A DNA stretch of 64,000 nucleotides. Source: Fibrobacter sp. UWB5. Lineage in GTDB: Bacteria > Fibrobacterota > Fibrobacteria > Fibrobacterales > Fibrobacteraceae. Both the position numbers and the translations under genes were made by a program. Shown piece by piece: positions 40,291 through 50,605 of this stretch (position 1 is its first letter; every line of letters begins with the position of its first letter). A model generated the notes under the pieces. The model saw only the letters and a program-made list of their open reading frames with translations. It did not search any database and was not told the DNA's origin. The stretch is from the NCBI RefSeq assembly GCF_002210295.1, contig NZ_MWQH01000003.1:124001-188000 (forward strand). The letters are read 5' to 3'.

Positions 40291-42570
40291 TCAAGTTTTG
40301 GCTTCGCAAAGCTTTTCGTAGTCGCTTACCGACATGGGCTTTGCAAAGTAGTATCCTTGGAACAAATTACAGCCCATTTGGTTCAACATTTGGTATTGAT
40401 CTTCGGTTTCGACACCTTCGGTGAGCGAGAATAGACCAAGGTCGCTCGAAAGTCTGAGGATGTTCCTGAGGATTGTTTCTGCCTTTTGGTTGTCTTCGGC
40501 GTTGCTCAAGAACTTCATGTCGATTTTCAGCACGTCCAGAGGCATGTCCTTGAGCTGATTCAACGAAGAATAGCCGCTGCCGAAGTCGTCCATTTCGACA
40601 ATGTATCCGTTGTCGCGGAAACGCTTCAATATGGCCATACGGCTTTCGGCGTCGGTCATCATGACCGTTTCCGTAATTTCAATACGCAGGCGGTTCGGGT
40701 TAATCTTGAATTCGTTGACGAGCTTGTCGATTTCGGCAAAGACATCTATGAAGTAGAAGTCCTTGGGCGAAATGTTGACCGAAATGAAGAGCTTTTCTTT
40801 TTCGCCGGTCCATGAGGCAAGTATTTCGCAGGCGCAGCGCCAAATGTACTTGTCCACGTCGGCAATCATGCCGTTCTTTTCGAATATGGGAATGAACGTG
40901 AAAGGCGGGAGGAAACCTTCTGTGGGGTGGAGCCAGCGAACTAAAGCTTCGGCTCCGATAATGGAACCCTTGTTGTCTACGATAGGCTGCAGGTAGGGGA
41001 CAATCTGACGCTGTTTGATTGCCTCTGCAAGTTCTATCGATATCTTTTGGCCCCACAACACCTGGTCGCGCATTTTGTCGTCGTATAGGGCGATATGCGT
41101 ATTGTATTCGTTCTTGATGCTTGTCTGGGCGAGGTGTGCGCGGTCGAACATGATCGATACGTCGATGTTCGGGTCGGTTACACGGAATATACCTACATGC
41201 ATCAAAATATGCTGGTCGATCGCGCCGTTTGAAATGACAAACTCTGAAAGTTTTTGCTCGACTTTAGGCAGATTGACTGTATCTGTCTTGAAACAGACGC
41301 CGAAGGCGTCGCCGCCGATGCGTCCGTAACTCCAGTCGTCGAGGGCGCTTTCCCTGAGCCAGTTTGCTACTCTCACAAGAACTTTGTCGCCAGTGTCTTT
41401 GCCGAAGATATCGTTGACCATTTTAAAGTCCTTGATATCAAAGTAGGCGATGGAGTAAGAAGTATCCTTGTCGGTGGTGATTCGGCTCTTGATGACATTG
41501 AACAGGTGTTCCTTGGTGAACAAACCGGTGAGCTTGTCATGGGTTGCCTCGTACATTTCTTTTTGCTGCCTGAGGATATCGGCAGTGTTGTCCTGAACGG
41601 TCAAGAACGATCCGATTTTTCGGTACTTTTCGTCTGAGACAAGGTGTTTTTTTAGTGAGAAATATCGAATGTCCTTTCCGGAACCTACGGTTTGCCTGGA
41701 CGACCAACTGTCCATGCCTTCGCCAAAGTCATTGAACATGGCCGCAAGCCTGTGCTGAACGCTTTCGTAGTTATCGCTACGGATAACGAGGAGCTTGCAG
41801 CCGTTGCTATTTGCCCAGATGCAACGATCGTTGGCATCAAAGAAGTAGATGGCTTCGGGCATTTGGGAGGCGATTTTGGCAAGCATTCGGTCCAGGAGCC
41901 TGTAGGGCCTAAAGAATAGCGAAAAATAGAAAATGAACATCCCGCAAACGGCCATGGCGATCATGGAACGGTCAATGGGTGTTCTCGAGAAGATGTAGTA
42001 CGATTGCCATACCCCGGCCACGACCATGGTGAAGAAAATGACGTTGTACTTTTCGGCGTAAATGCGGGGAACGCGTATGGCCTTGATGCAGAATATGAAA
42101 AGCGATACGAAGAAAGCTAGATAGACTGCAATACGGTGGAAGAATTGCCCCATGTAAGGAATGAGCCTGTAGTAGGGGGATCCGTCTACCGTGATGGCTT
42201 CCATACCGAATGCTTGCCCTAGGAAGGGGTTAAAGAAATATTGGATGATGTCCAGGGTTAAAAGCGCATAGATGACATAGCATTTCTTTTTGTTTTTTCG
42301 CCAAGATATGCTGCAATAGGCCAAGGTAAAGTCAAACAGGCTGAACGACATCAAGTCCATGCCGATGAAGTAGATATAACTACCGATGGTCGAAAGAAGC
42401 TGGTTGGTGGAAAGGACGATGAAGAGGTTTCCCATAATGGGAACGATGAACGAAAACAGGAGAAGGGATACGGCGTATCCGATCGACTTTTTCGATTTAC
42501 GCGCAATTACTCCAAAAACCCCTAAAAGGATTATTAGCAAGACATAAATAATTGCAAACGTAAGTCTCAT
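40291..42570 (-). CDS. 7TM-PAS-GGDEF-EAL protein
   Basis: A 759-residue protein: seven N-terminal hydrophobic segments (about residues 1-225) like the histidine-kinase 7TM sensor, a PAS-like domain (about 230-335; AIYFFDANDRCIWANSNGCKL), GGDEF (about 345-500) and EAL (about 510-755). The GGDEF signature is degenerate (GGDAFGV), so cyclase activity is unlikely. The EAL residues (EALVR, NISP, EITET, DDFGSGYS, KID, EGVET) are intact. It is a paralogue of the adjacent gene, differing mainly in the sensor half. Confidence 0.9.
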   Translation of the reverse strand: MRLTFAIIYVLLIILLGVFGVIARKSKKSIGYAVSLLLFSFIVPIMGNLFIVLSTNQLLSTIGSYIYFIGMDLMSFSLFDFTLAYCSISWRKNKKKCYVIYALLTLDIIQYFFNPFLGQAFGMEAITVDGSPYYRLIPYMGQFFHRIAVYLAFFVSLFIFCIKAIRVPRIYAEKYNVIFFTMVVAGVWQSYYIFSRTPIDRSMIAMAVCGMFIFYFSLFFRPYRLLDRMLAKIASQMPEAIYFFDANDRCIWANSNGCKLLVIRSDNYESVQHRLAAMFNDFGEGMDSWSSRQTVGSGKDIRYFSLKKHLVSDEKYRKIGSFLTVQDNTADILRQQKEMYEATHDKLTGLFTKEHLFNVIKSRITTDKDTSYSIAYFDIKDFKMVNDIFGKDTGDKVLVRVANWLRESALDDWSYGRIGGDAFGVCFKTDTVNLPKVEQKLSEFVISNGAIDQHILMHVGIFRVTDPNIDVSIMFDRAHLAQTSIKNEYNTHIALYDDKMRDQVLWGQKISIELAEAIKQRQIVPYLQPIVDNKGSIIGAEALVRWLHPTEGFLPPFTFIPIFEKNGMIADVDKYIWRCACEILASWTGEKEKLFISVNISPKDFYFIDVFAEIDKLVNEFKINPNRLRIEITETVMMTDAESRMAILKRFRDNGYIVEMDDFGSGYSSLNQLKDMPLDVLKIDMKFLSNAEDNQKAETILRNILRLSSDLGLFSLTEGVETEDQYQMLNQMGCNLFQGYYFAKPMSVSDYEKLCEAKT

Positions 42571-42741
42571 GGAAAATTCGCCCTTCTTTCATATAATATA
42601 TCTATTAGTTAGGTAAATTTTCTTTTTTTTACGAAAAACTTACTCCAAGTTGGAATATATTGGTGGAAAAGGCGATTTTTGGCCTTTTTTGCTTTTTTTC
42701 GCCCATTTGTACGGGAAAATCATTTTATCTTTCGCATTGAA

Positions 42742-45700
42742 GTGCAGATTACAAAACTAAAGATTTTTGGCTTTAAGTCCTTTGCCCAGAGGACCGAAAT
42801 CAACTTCCCCACGAAGGGTCTTACGGCCGTGGTGGGGCCGAACGGGTGCGGTAAGTCGAACATTACCGATGCTATCCGCTGGGTATTAGGCGAACAGAAA
42901 GCTGCATCGCTCCGTATGAGCAAGATGCAGGACGTGATTTTTAGCGGTACCGAAGAACGTGCCGCCATGAGCCTCGCTGAAGTCTCCATTGTGATCGATA
43001 ACAGCGATGGTACCCTGAATTCTGAATATTCCGAAGTGATTGTGACCCGCCGCGTGCATCGTGACGGTTCGGGTGAATACCTGATCAACAACCAGGAATG
43101 CCGCCTGCGCGACGTGCACGCCTTGCTTTTTGACTCGGGCCTCGGTTCCAGTACCTATTCGCAGATGAACGCCGACATGATCAAGGCTGTTCTCTCTGAC
43201 AAGGCCGATGACCGCCGCGTGCTGTTCGAAGAAGCCGCCGGCGTGAGCAAGTACAAGCAGCAGCGTAAGGAAACCCGTCGCCAGCTGGAACGCGTGCAGA
43301 TGGATATGGAACGCGTGGAAGACAACCTGCGCAGCGTGCGCCGTTCCGTAAAGCTGTATGAAACCCAGGCCGAAAAGGTGAACGAATACAAACGCCTTTC
43401 CAAGCGCCTGCGCGAATTGGACCTGTCGGTCAGTATCGATAAGTTTGACGATATGAAAGAGGGCTTGACGACCCTCGACACTGCGACCCGCCGTCTGAAC
43501 CACGATGTGGAAAATTCCAAGACGAATGCGACCGTGTTGCAGGCTAAAATTGACGAAAAGAAGCTGTTGATTTCGGAAGACGAAAACGCCTACCGCGACT
43601 TGGAACGTGAAGTGCAGAAGGCGACCATCGAACTCAACGACTTGAATAACAGCATGGGCCGTATTCGCGACACGATTTCGAACTTGGAAGGTGCTAACGA
43701 AAAGTACCAGGAAGAAATCGACCGCAATACGGGCAAGGTGCAGGAATTGCTCGAGGAACGTGCCCGCTTGGAAGAAGAAAATGCGGTGCTCAGTTCCGAT
43801 AGCGACGTGGACGAAATGAACGCTCTGTTGGAGCGTGAACGCGAAATTTTGCAGGTCATGCGCGACAAGGTGGACGACCTGCGTACCCAGTCAAGGGATC
43901 TTTCGAACGAACGCCTGCAGAAGACGAACCAGGTGAACTCCCTCAAGAGCCGTTTCGAGCGTATGGATGCCGAATCGGGCCTGTTGCAGGCGAACCTCGC
44001 CAAGTGGCGCGGCGAAATGGAACAGGTGCAGTCGCAGAAGGCGAGCGCCGAATCGGCCCTGGCAGATATTAACGCTGGCCTCGAAGCCGCCGATGCCGAC
44101 CTGGAACGCCTTACCGAACAGCGCTCGACGCGCGAAGAAAGGCTCGATGCCGAACGCGCCGACTTGCTCGAAGCCCAGAAGAAACTGCAGGAACTGAAGA
44201 ACGAGGTGGCAAGGCTCACCTCTCGAATTGACGTTTTACAGAGCGTTGCCAACGAGGGCACCGACGCTAGCCGCTGGCTCATGGAGCATAAGGCGGACCT
44301 GGTGGGCGGGCTCCTGTCGGAACGTATCGAAGCTGCTCCCGAATATGCAGCGCAGGTGGAGGCCGCCCTCGGTGACCTGATGGATGCCGTGGTCGTTGCC
44401 TCGGACGATGCCGCGATTGCTGCGGTGGATGCCATGAAGGGCGAAAACGTAGGCAAGGCGGTGCTCGCGCTGGTGGGTGCCGGTGCCGAACCCTATTCCG
44501 GCACGCTCCAGGGCGATGGCGTTGTGGGTTGCCTCAAGGATTACGTGACTGCCGACGAACAGATTGCAGGCTGGCTCAAGGCGCTGCTTTCTCGTTACTT
44601 TGTCGTAGATTCCTTGCAGACTGCGGTGCGCCTTGCGCGAGCCATGCGCGGTGACGACCTTTGCTTTGTGGCGCCAGAAGGCATTGTGCGTACGAGCGGC
44701 CTCATGAGTAGCGGTACGGCAACGTCTGGAACGCTCAGCCGCAAGAACGAAATTGCCGAGGCGAACAGCCTGTTGGAAGGTGTGAACCTCGAAGTGGCTC
44801 AGGCCGAAGAAGAAATTGGCCGCTTGCAGGATTTGGTCAACGAAGACACGCAGATGCTTGCCTCGTTGGTCGACGAAATCCGCGAAAAAGAAGATATGAA
44901 GCGCGGCGGTAACGCCGGCATTTCGATCCAGAATAACATTATCGCCGGTTGCGACCGCAGACTTGCGCAGTTGCAGGGCGAAATGCAGAACGCCGAATCC
45001 AAGATTCAGGCGGCAGAAGCCTCCAAGAACAGCGACCAGGAACTGATGGACGCTCAGGCGGCGCTCGAAAAGATCGAAGAAGAATATTCCCGCGTGAACG
45101 ACGAACTTTCGGAACAGGATACGCTCTTCCGCGAAAAAGAAGAAGACGTTCGCGAATTGGAACGCAGCGCTCAAGACAAGACTGCAAAGCTCACGCAGAA
45201 TACGAACCGCTTGAATTACATTGCCGAACAGGTGGAATTCCTGGAAAATGCAATTCAGGGTCGTAAGGCTGAAATCGAGAAGAACCTCGCTGCCATCCAG
45301 AAGAATGAGGATGATGGCAGGGGAGTTGCCGACCAGGTGCAGAGCAAGGATTCTGCTCTCCGCGAACTCGAAAACCAGCGTGATTTGGCCCGTGAAAAGT
45401 ATGAACTTGTTTCGGGCGACCTCGAAGAATGGCGTAGCGAAGTCAACCGTCTCCGCGACGACATGATCGACAAGATGAAGGAATTGAACGATGTGGGCCG
45501 CAGGCAGGAAGCCTTGCAGGCAAATATCGACCGCCTCACTGAACGTATTACAAACGAATACAGTGTAGACCTTGCGAACCCCGACGACATCGAGCGCGTG
45601 GAATATAGCCAGCCCGAAGCCGACCGTGAAATCCGCGAACTCCGCGGAAAGATCAAGGAACTGGGCCCCATCAACGTGAACGTGATGGAAGACTACGAAG

Positions 45701-46296
45701 ACGAAAAGAAGCGTCTTCTGGAAGTCGAAGCGCAGTTCGACGACTTGGATCGTGCTCGCGCCTCGCTGGACCGCACCATCACCAAGCTCGACGATATTGC
45801 CCGCAGCCGTTACCTCGATACGTTTGCCCGCATCCAGAAGAACTTCCAGTTCGTGTTCAGCAAGCTGTTCCTGAACGGCGAAACCAAGATGAGCCTTGTC
45901 GAAAAGGTGGATGAAATGGGCAAGCCCATGGATATCCTCGACGCCGACATCGAAATCAACGTGCGCCCCACGGGTAAGAAGATGCGCGGTATCAAGGCGC
46001 TTTCCGGCGGTGAACACGCCCTGACTGCAACGGCCTTGCTGTTTGCCATTTACATGGAAAAGCCGTCTCCGTACTGCGTGCTGGACGAAGTCGACGGCCC
46101 GCTCGATGACGCTAACGTGGGCCGCTTCATGGCGCTGCTCCGCGAATTCAGCAAGCAGACCTTGTTCATCGTGGTGACGCATAACAAGCGTACCATGGCC
46201 GAAGCCGACATGCTCTACGGTGTGACGCAGGAAATCAAGGGTATTTCCCGCATCGCGAGCGTGCAGTTGGCTGATGCGACCAAGTTCGCGATTTAA
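42742..46296 (+). CDS. smc: Chromosome segregation protein SMC
   Basis: An 1184-residue protein. The N-terminal ITKLKIFGFKSFA and Walker A VGPNGCGKSNI open it, then a long coiled coil, a hinge near residues 500-660 (VGGLLSERIEA through GTATSGTLSRK), a second coiled coil, the C-terminal signature LSGGEHALTA and Walker B YCVLDEVDGPLDDAN. SMC with ScpAB organises chromosomes. The GTG at 42742 places the usual N-terminus exactly. An earlier start would add 21 residues rich in Phe that are not family-like. A TATCTTTC box lies just upstream. Confidence 0.95.
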   Translation: MQITKLKIFGFKSFAQRTEINFPTKGLTAVVGPNGCGKSNITDAIRWVLGEQKAASLRMSKMQDVIFSGTEERAAMSLAEVSIVIDNSDGTLNSEYSEVIVTRRVHRDGSGEYLINNQECRLRDVHALLFDSGLGSSTYSQMNADMIKAVLSDKADDRRVLFEEAAGVSKYKQQRKETRRQLERVQMDMERVEDNLRSVRRSVKLYETQAEKVNEYKRLSKRLRELDLSVSIDKFDDMKEGLTTLDTATRRLNHDVENSKTNATVLQAKIDEKKLLISEDENAYRDLEREVQKATIELNDLNNSMGRIRDTISNLEGANEKYQEEIDRNTGKVQELLEERARLEEENAVLSSDSDVDEMNALLEREREILQVMRDKVDDLRTQSRDLSNERLQKTNQVNSLKSRFERMDAESGLLQANLAKWRGEMEQVQSQKASAESALADINAGLEAADADLERLTEQRSTREERLDAERADLLEAQKKLQELKNEVARLTSRIDVLQSVANEGTDASRWLMEHKADLVGGLLSERIEAAPEYAAQVEAALGDLMDAVVVASDDAAIAAVDAMKGENVGKAVLALVGAGAEPYSGTLQGDGVVGCLKDYVTADEQIAGWLKALLSRYFVVDSLQTAVRLARAMRGDDLCFVAPEGIVRTSGLMSSGTATSGTLSRKNEIAEANSLLEGVNLEVAQAEEEIGRLQDLVNEDTQMLASLVDEIREKEDMKRGGNAGISIQNNIIAGCDRRLAQLQGEMQNAESKIQAAEASKNSDQELMDAQAALEKIEEEYSRVNDELSEQDTLFREKEEDVRELERSAQDKTAKLTQNTNRLNYIAEQVEFLENAIQGRKAEIEKNLAAIQKNEDDGRGVADQVQSKDSALRELENQRDLAREKYELVSGDLEEWRSEVNRLRDDMIDKMKELNDVGRRQEALQANIDRLTERITNEYSVDLANPDDIERVEYSQPEADREIRELRGKIKELGPINVNVMEDYEDEKKRLLEVEAQFDDLDRARASLDRTITKLDDIARSRYLDTFARIQKNFQFVFSKLFLNGETKMSLVEKVDEMGKPMDILDADIEINVRPTGKKMRGIKALSGGEHALTATALLFAIYMEKPSPYCVLDEVDGPLDDANVGRFMALLREFSKQTLFIVVTHNKRTMAEADMLYGVTQEIKGISRIASVQLADATKFAI

Positions 46297-46297
46297 T

Positions 46298-47206
46298 ATG
46301 CCTCTCACGCGCAATAATGTCATCCCCGCGAAGGCGGGGATCTCCGCATTAAAAGGCTTCTTTTTTGCAGCTCTTTCCGCGATTTGTTACGGTACGAATC
46401 CGCTGGGTGCGCTTCACTTGTATGCGCAGAATTATTCGCCCGAGACGGTTCTTTTTTACCGGTTCTTTACGGCGGCGCTGTTGCTCATGATCGTCATGCT
46501 TTCCAAGGGTTCGCACTTTAAAATTTCGTTTCGCGAGTTCCGTGCGCTAGTCGCGTTCGGCTTCTTGTTTGCCGCAAGTTCGCTCACGTATTACGCCTCG
46601 TTCAAGTACATGGACGCGGGCCTTGCCTCGACGCTTCTGTTCCTTTATCCGCTCGAAGTCTCGGTGCTCATGGCGATTTTCTTCAAGGAAAGAATCAAAA
46701 TTTGGACAGTCCTTTCGATTGTGATTTCGATGGCGGGCATTGCGCTTTTGTATCGTGGGGGAGACGGCGCAACGCTCAGTTCGGTGGGTTGCCTGCTCGT
46801 GTTCTTGTCGTCCATAAGTTACGCCATTTATATGGTGATGGCGAACCGCATCAACTTGCAGATGGGCTCGGTCAAGATGACTTTTTATGCCATCTGTTTT
46901 TGCATGTTCTTCTTGTTGCTTTATTCGGTGACGCTCGGTTCAGGGCTCCCGCCGCTCTTTACGCAGGCGAGTTCCTGGGGCTGGGGCTTTATGCTGGGAC
47001 TTGTGCCGACGGTACTTTCGCTCATTTTCATGGTGAAGGCGGTACGCATCGTGGGCTCTACACCGACGGCGATTTTGGGCGCTCTGGAGCCCGTGACTGC
47101 AGTGACGATAGGCGTGACTGTCTTTGCCGAAAACTTGACGACACGCATCATGGCGGGCATCATCTTGATCCTTTGTTCCACCATTTTGATTGCCGTAAAG
47201 AAATAA
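46298..47206 (+). CDS. EamA/DMT-family transporter
   Basis: A 302-residue protein with ten hydrophobic segments arranged as two EamA repeats (CYGTNPLGALHLYAQ...FYRFFTAALLL; second repeat from about residue 150). Substrate unknown. Residues about 7-14 (VIPAKAGI) are encoded by a palindromic repeat (ATCCCCGC-GAAG-GCGGGGAT) that lies between the ATG and the first transmembrane helix. The N-terminus of the protein therefore appears to be repeat-derived. It starts one base after the smc stop. Confidence 0.85.
   Translation: MPLTRNNVIPAKAGISALKGFFFAALSAICYGTNPLGALHLYAQNYSPETVLFYRFFTAALLLMIVMLSKGSHFKISFREFRALVAFGFLFAASSLTYYASFKYMDAGLASTLLFLYPLEVSVLMAIFFKERIKIWTVLSIVISMAGIALLYRGGDGATLSSVGCLLVFLSSISYAIYMVMANRINLQMGSVKMTFYAICFCMFFLLLYSVTLGSGLPPLFTQASSWGWGFMLGLVPTVLSLIFMVKAVRIVGSTPTAILGALEPVTAVTIGVTVFAENLTTRIMAGIILILCSTILIAVKK
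46319..46345. repeat. Palindromic repeat in the EamA gene N-terminus
   Basis: A perfect 8-bp stem ATCCCCGC and GCGGGGAT with loop GAAG, preceded by TGTC and followed by CTCC. It is the exact reverse complement of the intergenic copy at 55797-55824. Confidence 0.75.
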
Positions 47207-47238
47207 CCCGCTGCCAACTATTTACTATAATTACCGAT

Positions 47239-47505
47239 ATGCAGTGCACATGTTCTGTTTGCAACAAGGAATTTAACGACAAAGTCGGGATGGCTCCGCT
47301 GGAAAGCAATCTTGCCATCCGCGTTCGTAACAAGGTCGGAAATATTTGCCCGGATTGCCGCGCAGAAACATGCAAAACCAAGCGCGGCCGCTGGCGCATG
47401 TTCTTTTATGACCTGAAAATAGGGCTACTTTGCTTGTTGCTGCTGTTGCCCGTGTTCTTGGTCTTTGCCGGAATTATTGTTGTGCTCGCGCTTTATGTGC
47501 TGTAA
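47239..47505 (+). CDS. Small zinc-ribbon membrane protein
   Basis: An 88-residue protein with two CxxC motifs (CTCSVC and CPDC) forming a possible zinc ribbon, a basic segment and one long C-terminal transmembrane helix. No family recognised. The ATG is directly preceded by an AT-rich box (TATAATTACCG), so the message would have almost no leader. Confidence 0.6.
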   Translation: MQCTCSVCNKEFNDKVGMAPLESNLAIRVRNKVGNICPDCRAETCKTKRGRWRMFFYDLKIGLLCLLLLLPVFLVFAGIIVVLALYVL

Positions 47506-47522
47506 AGCTTGAATTCGTTTGG

Positions 47523-49886
47523 CTAGAGCCCGCCGACCGCGACAATGACACCTGCGAAGACGAGACTCACCATTGTCATCAATTTAATCAAGATGTTTAG
47601 CGAGGGGCCCGCGGTGTCCTTGAACGGATCGCCTACGGTATCGCCGACGACTCCTGCCTTGTGACAATCGGAACCTTTTCCGCCGAAGTTTCCTTTTTCG
47701 ATATATTTCTTGGCGTTGTCCCAGGCACCGCCTGCGTTGTTGAGCATGCAGGCGAGCGAGAATCCGCAAGCGAGCCCCCCGGCGAGCAGGCCGAAGACGC
47801 CCGCGATTCCCATGAACAGGCCAACAACAACCGGAACAATGACAGCGAGGAGCGACGGCAGGAGCATTTCGCGCTGGGCTCCGTGAGTCGAAATTTCGAC
47901 GCATTTGGCGTAATCCGGCTTGCCTGTGCCTTCCATGATTCCTGGAATTTCCTTGAACTGGCGGCGGACTTCCTTGACCATGGAAGAGGCTGCGCGGCCG
48001 ACCGCCTTGATGGTCATGGCGCAGAAGACGAAGGCCATCATGCAACCGATAAAGAGGCCGCCAAGAAGCATGGGGTTCATCAGGTTCAGGTTGAATGCGT
48101 TCATGAAATCGCCGAACGAAGCGTCTGCAATAGAGAGCGCTGCAAGCGAACCGTCGTTTGCGATGGCCTTGATGCCGCCTTCTAGAATTTGCCAATGCGT
48201 GTTGCTGGTAGAGGCTCCAGAGGTGAGCGCGGTAGAACTGCTGAAGAAGGTGACGTTGCCGAATTCGAATGCGCCGTCGTGGGCGAATTTGCTGAGCCAG
48301 AGCTTGATTTCTTCGACATAGGAGGCAAGTAGTGCCATGGCGGTAAGGGCTGCAGACCCGATGGCGAACCCTTTACCTGTCGCGGCGGTCGTGTTGCCGA
48401 GCATGTCGAGCTCGTCGGTACGTTCGCGGACTTTCTTGGGGAGTTCTGCCATTTCGGCGTTACCGCCCGCATTGTCGGCAATGGGCCCGAAGGCGTCTGT
48501 CGAAAGCGTGATGCCGAGGGTCGAAAGCATACCGACGGCCGCGAAACCGACTCCGTAAAGCCCCTGCGAAATGTTTTCGAAACCGCCCGCAAAACCGAAG
48601 GAGGCGAGAATGCCGAGAACGATAGTGATCACCGGGAGGGCGGTGGAGTACATGCCGACCGAGATGCCTTCGATGATGGTCGTGGCGGGGCCCATCTGCG
48701 TGCGCGAAGCGATAGCGCGGGTGGGCTTGTAGGCGTCGGAGGTGTAGAATTCGGTAAACTGTCCTATGATGACGCCAGCGGCAAGGCCTGCGACGACAGA
48801 TCCGAAAATGCCCCACGAAATGAGTTCCAACTTGACAAAGACAAGGAGCGCCAAGAGAATGAGAATCGAAGATCCGAGCGTTCCGACGAGAAGGGAATGC
48901 AAGAGCGACTTGGTGTTGGCGTCATCTTTGGTGCGCACCATGAAAATGCCGACAATCGAAAGAACAATGCCTATTGCCGCGACAAGCATCGGGGCAATGA
49001 CATGGTGCATGCTCATGCCAGGGAGGGCCGCGCCGAGGGCCGCTGTCGCCAAGATGGATCCGCAGTAAGATTCGTAGAGGTCTGCGCCCATGCCCGCAAC
49101 GTCTCCGACGTTATCGCCGACGTTGTCGGCGATGGTGGCGGGGTTTCGCGGATCGTCTTCGGGAATACCCGCTTCGACTTTACCCACCAAGTCTGCACCG
49201 ACATCGGCCGCCTTCGTGTAGATACCCCCGCCAACGCGGGCAAAGAGCGCCTGCAGCGAGGCTCCCATGCCAAAGGTCAGCATGGTGGTTGTCACTTCGG
49301 CCATCTTGGCGTGCCCGAAAGCCGGATTCGTAATCAAACCGTCCGAAAAATCCATCGAAATCTTGCTTGCCAGGGTGGCTCCCATGCCGAAAATATTATG
49401 GTCGTAAATGAAGTTCAGAAGGTAGAACCAGATGGAAATATCGAGCAGGCCAAAGCCGACGACAATCAGTCCCATGACCGCGCCAGAACGGAATGCCGTG
49501 ACGAGGCCTTGGTTCAGGCTCTTGCTTGCGCCCGCGGCAGTTCTGGAACTTGCCTGCGTTGCCGTTTTCATGCCTAAAAATCCGCAGAGTCCGCTAAAGA
49601 AACCGCCGGTGAGGAATGCGATCGGAACAAAGGGATTCTGGATTCCGAGGAATGCGAGAATCACGAAAATGAGGAACAAAATGGCGAATACGACCGAGAC
49701 GGTTCTGTATTGTCGCTTGAGGTAGGCGAGTGCCCCTTCGCGGACATAACCCGCAATCTCTATCATGCGCGGCGTTCCTTCGTCCATTTTCATCATGGAT
49801 TTGAAGAACAGCAGTGCCGCTACAAGGGCAAGGATTGACGCTGCCGGAACAGTGTACCAAAAACCAGGAATGCTGAATGTTTCCAT
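47523..49886 (-). CDS. hppA: Membrane-bound ion-translocating pyrophosphatase
   Basis: A 787-residue integral membrane protein with about 16 hydrophobic segments. The signature loop [18 protein letters not shown] and [19 protein letters not shown] carry the PPi/Mg2+-binding Asp residues. [10 protein letters not shown] has Ala at the position that distinguishes K+-dependent enzymes from K+-independent ones (Lys). It hydrolyses PPi and pumps Na+ or H+. Subtype by K+ dependence is inferred from one residue. The promoter region is AT-rich with TATAGATTTATATAG on the minus strand. Confidence 0.95.
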   Translation of the reverse strand: METFSIPGFWYTVPAASILALVAALLFFKSMMKMDEGTPRMIEIAGYVREGALAYLKRQYRTVSVVFAILFLIFVILAFLGIQNPFVPIAFLTGGFFSGLCGFLGMKTATQASSRTAAGASKSLNQGLVTAFRSGAVMGLIVVGFGLLDISIWFYLLNFIYDHNIFGMGATLASKISMDFSDGLITNPAFGHAKMAEVTTTMLTFGMGASLQALFARVGGGIYTKAADVGADLVGKVEAGIPEDDPRNPATIADNVGDNVGDVAGMGADLYESYCGSILATAALGAALPGMSMHHVIAPMLVAAIGIVLSIVGIFMVRTKDDANTKSLLHSLLVGTLGSSILILLALLVFVKLELISWGIFGSVVAGLAAGVIIGQFTEFYTSDAYKPTRAIASRTQMGPATTIIEGISVGMYSTALPVITIVLGILASFGFAGGFENISQGLYGVGFAAVGMLSTLGITLSTDAFGPIADNAGGNAEMAELPKKVRERTDELDMLGNTTAATGKGFAIGSAALTAMALLASYVEEIKLWLSKFAHDGAFEFGNVTFFSSSTALTSGASTSNTHWQILEGGIKAIANDGSLAALSIADASFGDFMNAFNLNLMNPMLLGGLFIGCMMAFVFCAMTIKAVGRAASSMVKEVRRQFKEIPGIMEGTGKPDYAKCVEISTHGAQREMLLPSLLAVIVPVVVGLFMGIAGVFGLLAGGLACGFSLACMLNNAGGAWDNAKKYIEKGNFGGKGSDCHKAGVVGDTVGDPFKDTAGPSLNILIKLMTMVSLVFAGVIVAVGGL

Positions 49887-49982
49887 AAAAGACTCCTTTG
49901 ATACCGTTTTTGGGGCGGATTTCTATATAAATCTATACTGAAAATGGCAGAATAGGAAAAAATAAAATGCTAAAATTATGAT

Positions 49983-50504
49983 ATGGAATTCATTAAACTC
50001 GCTCAAAATCGTTACAGCTGCCGCAAATTCAGCGACAAGGCTGTGGAACCCGAAAAACTCGCCCTCGTGCTCGAAGCGGGCCGCCTTTCTCCGACGGCCG
50101 TGAATGGCCAGCCGGTGACCGTGAAGGTACTCAAGTCTGAGGCAGCCCTAGCCAAGCTCCGCGGCATTACCCGCATGGCCTACAACGCCCCCGTGGTGCT
50201 CATGGTCTGCTACGACAAGGACAAGTGCTATTCTCCCGTGACCTATCACGACGACTTTGTAAGTGGCGATATGGATTCAAGCATCGTGACGACCTCGATG
50301 ATGATGCAGGCCACCGACTTGGGCCTTGCGACCTTATGGGCCCGCGGCTTCAACGCCTCTGAAATCGAACGCGCCTTCGATTTTCCGGCAAACCTCAAGC
50401 TGGCCTGCTTCTTGGATGTGGGCTACGCCGACCCCGCCGAAGGTGGCCCTTCGCCGAGACACCCCGTGCGCAAGCCCATGAGTGAATTCGCTACGGAATT
50501 GTAA
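49983..50504 (+). CDS. Nitroreductase-family protein
   Basis: A 173-residue FMN-binding-type protein: NRYSCRKFSDKAVE at the N-terminus (FMN phosphate contact), RLSPTAVNGQP and a C-terminal GYADP...PRHPVRKP. The natural substrate is unknown and the fold is common to flavin reductases. A terminator follows immediately. Confidence 0.88.
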   Translation: MEFIKLAQNRYSCRKFSDKAVEPEKLALVLEAGRLSPTAVNGQPVTVKVLKSEAALAKLRGITRMAYNAPVVLMVCYDKDKCYSPVTYHDDFVSGDMDSSIVTTSMMMQATDLGLATLWARGFNASEIERAFDFPANLKLACFLDVGYADPAEGGPSPRHPVRKPMSEFATEL

Positions 50505-50511
50505 AAAGCAA

Positions 50512-50540
50512 AAGGCGGCCGAAAGGTCGCCTTATTTTAT
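50512..50540 (+). terminator. Terminator after nitroreductase gene
   Basis: AAGGCGGCC-GAAA-GGTCGCCTT (one G-U) followed by ATTTTATTT. Confidence 0.75.
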
Positions 50541-50605
50541 TTCCAATGCATAGTCAGTTTACGTTTGCATTTGGCGCAATCCATAGGCTTGACAGAGCCT
50601 GCAAA

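Noticed and set aside
46274-46297. A start for the EamA gene inside the end of smc
   Set aside because: The ATG at 46298 lies just after the smc stop and has a natural first segment. The earlier codons only overlap smc in another frame.
43590-46323. Long open frames on the minus strand opposite smc (up to 695 codons)
   Set aside because: They are shadows of a highly biased coding strand. smc is fully supported by motifs and no motif appears in the antisense frames.
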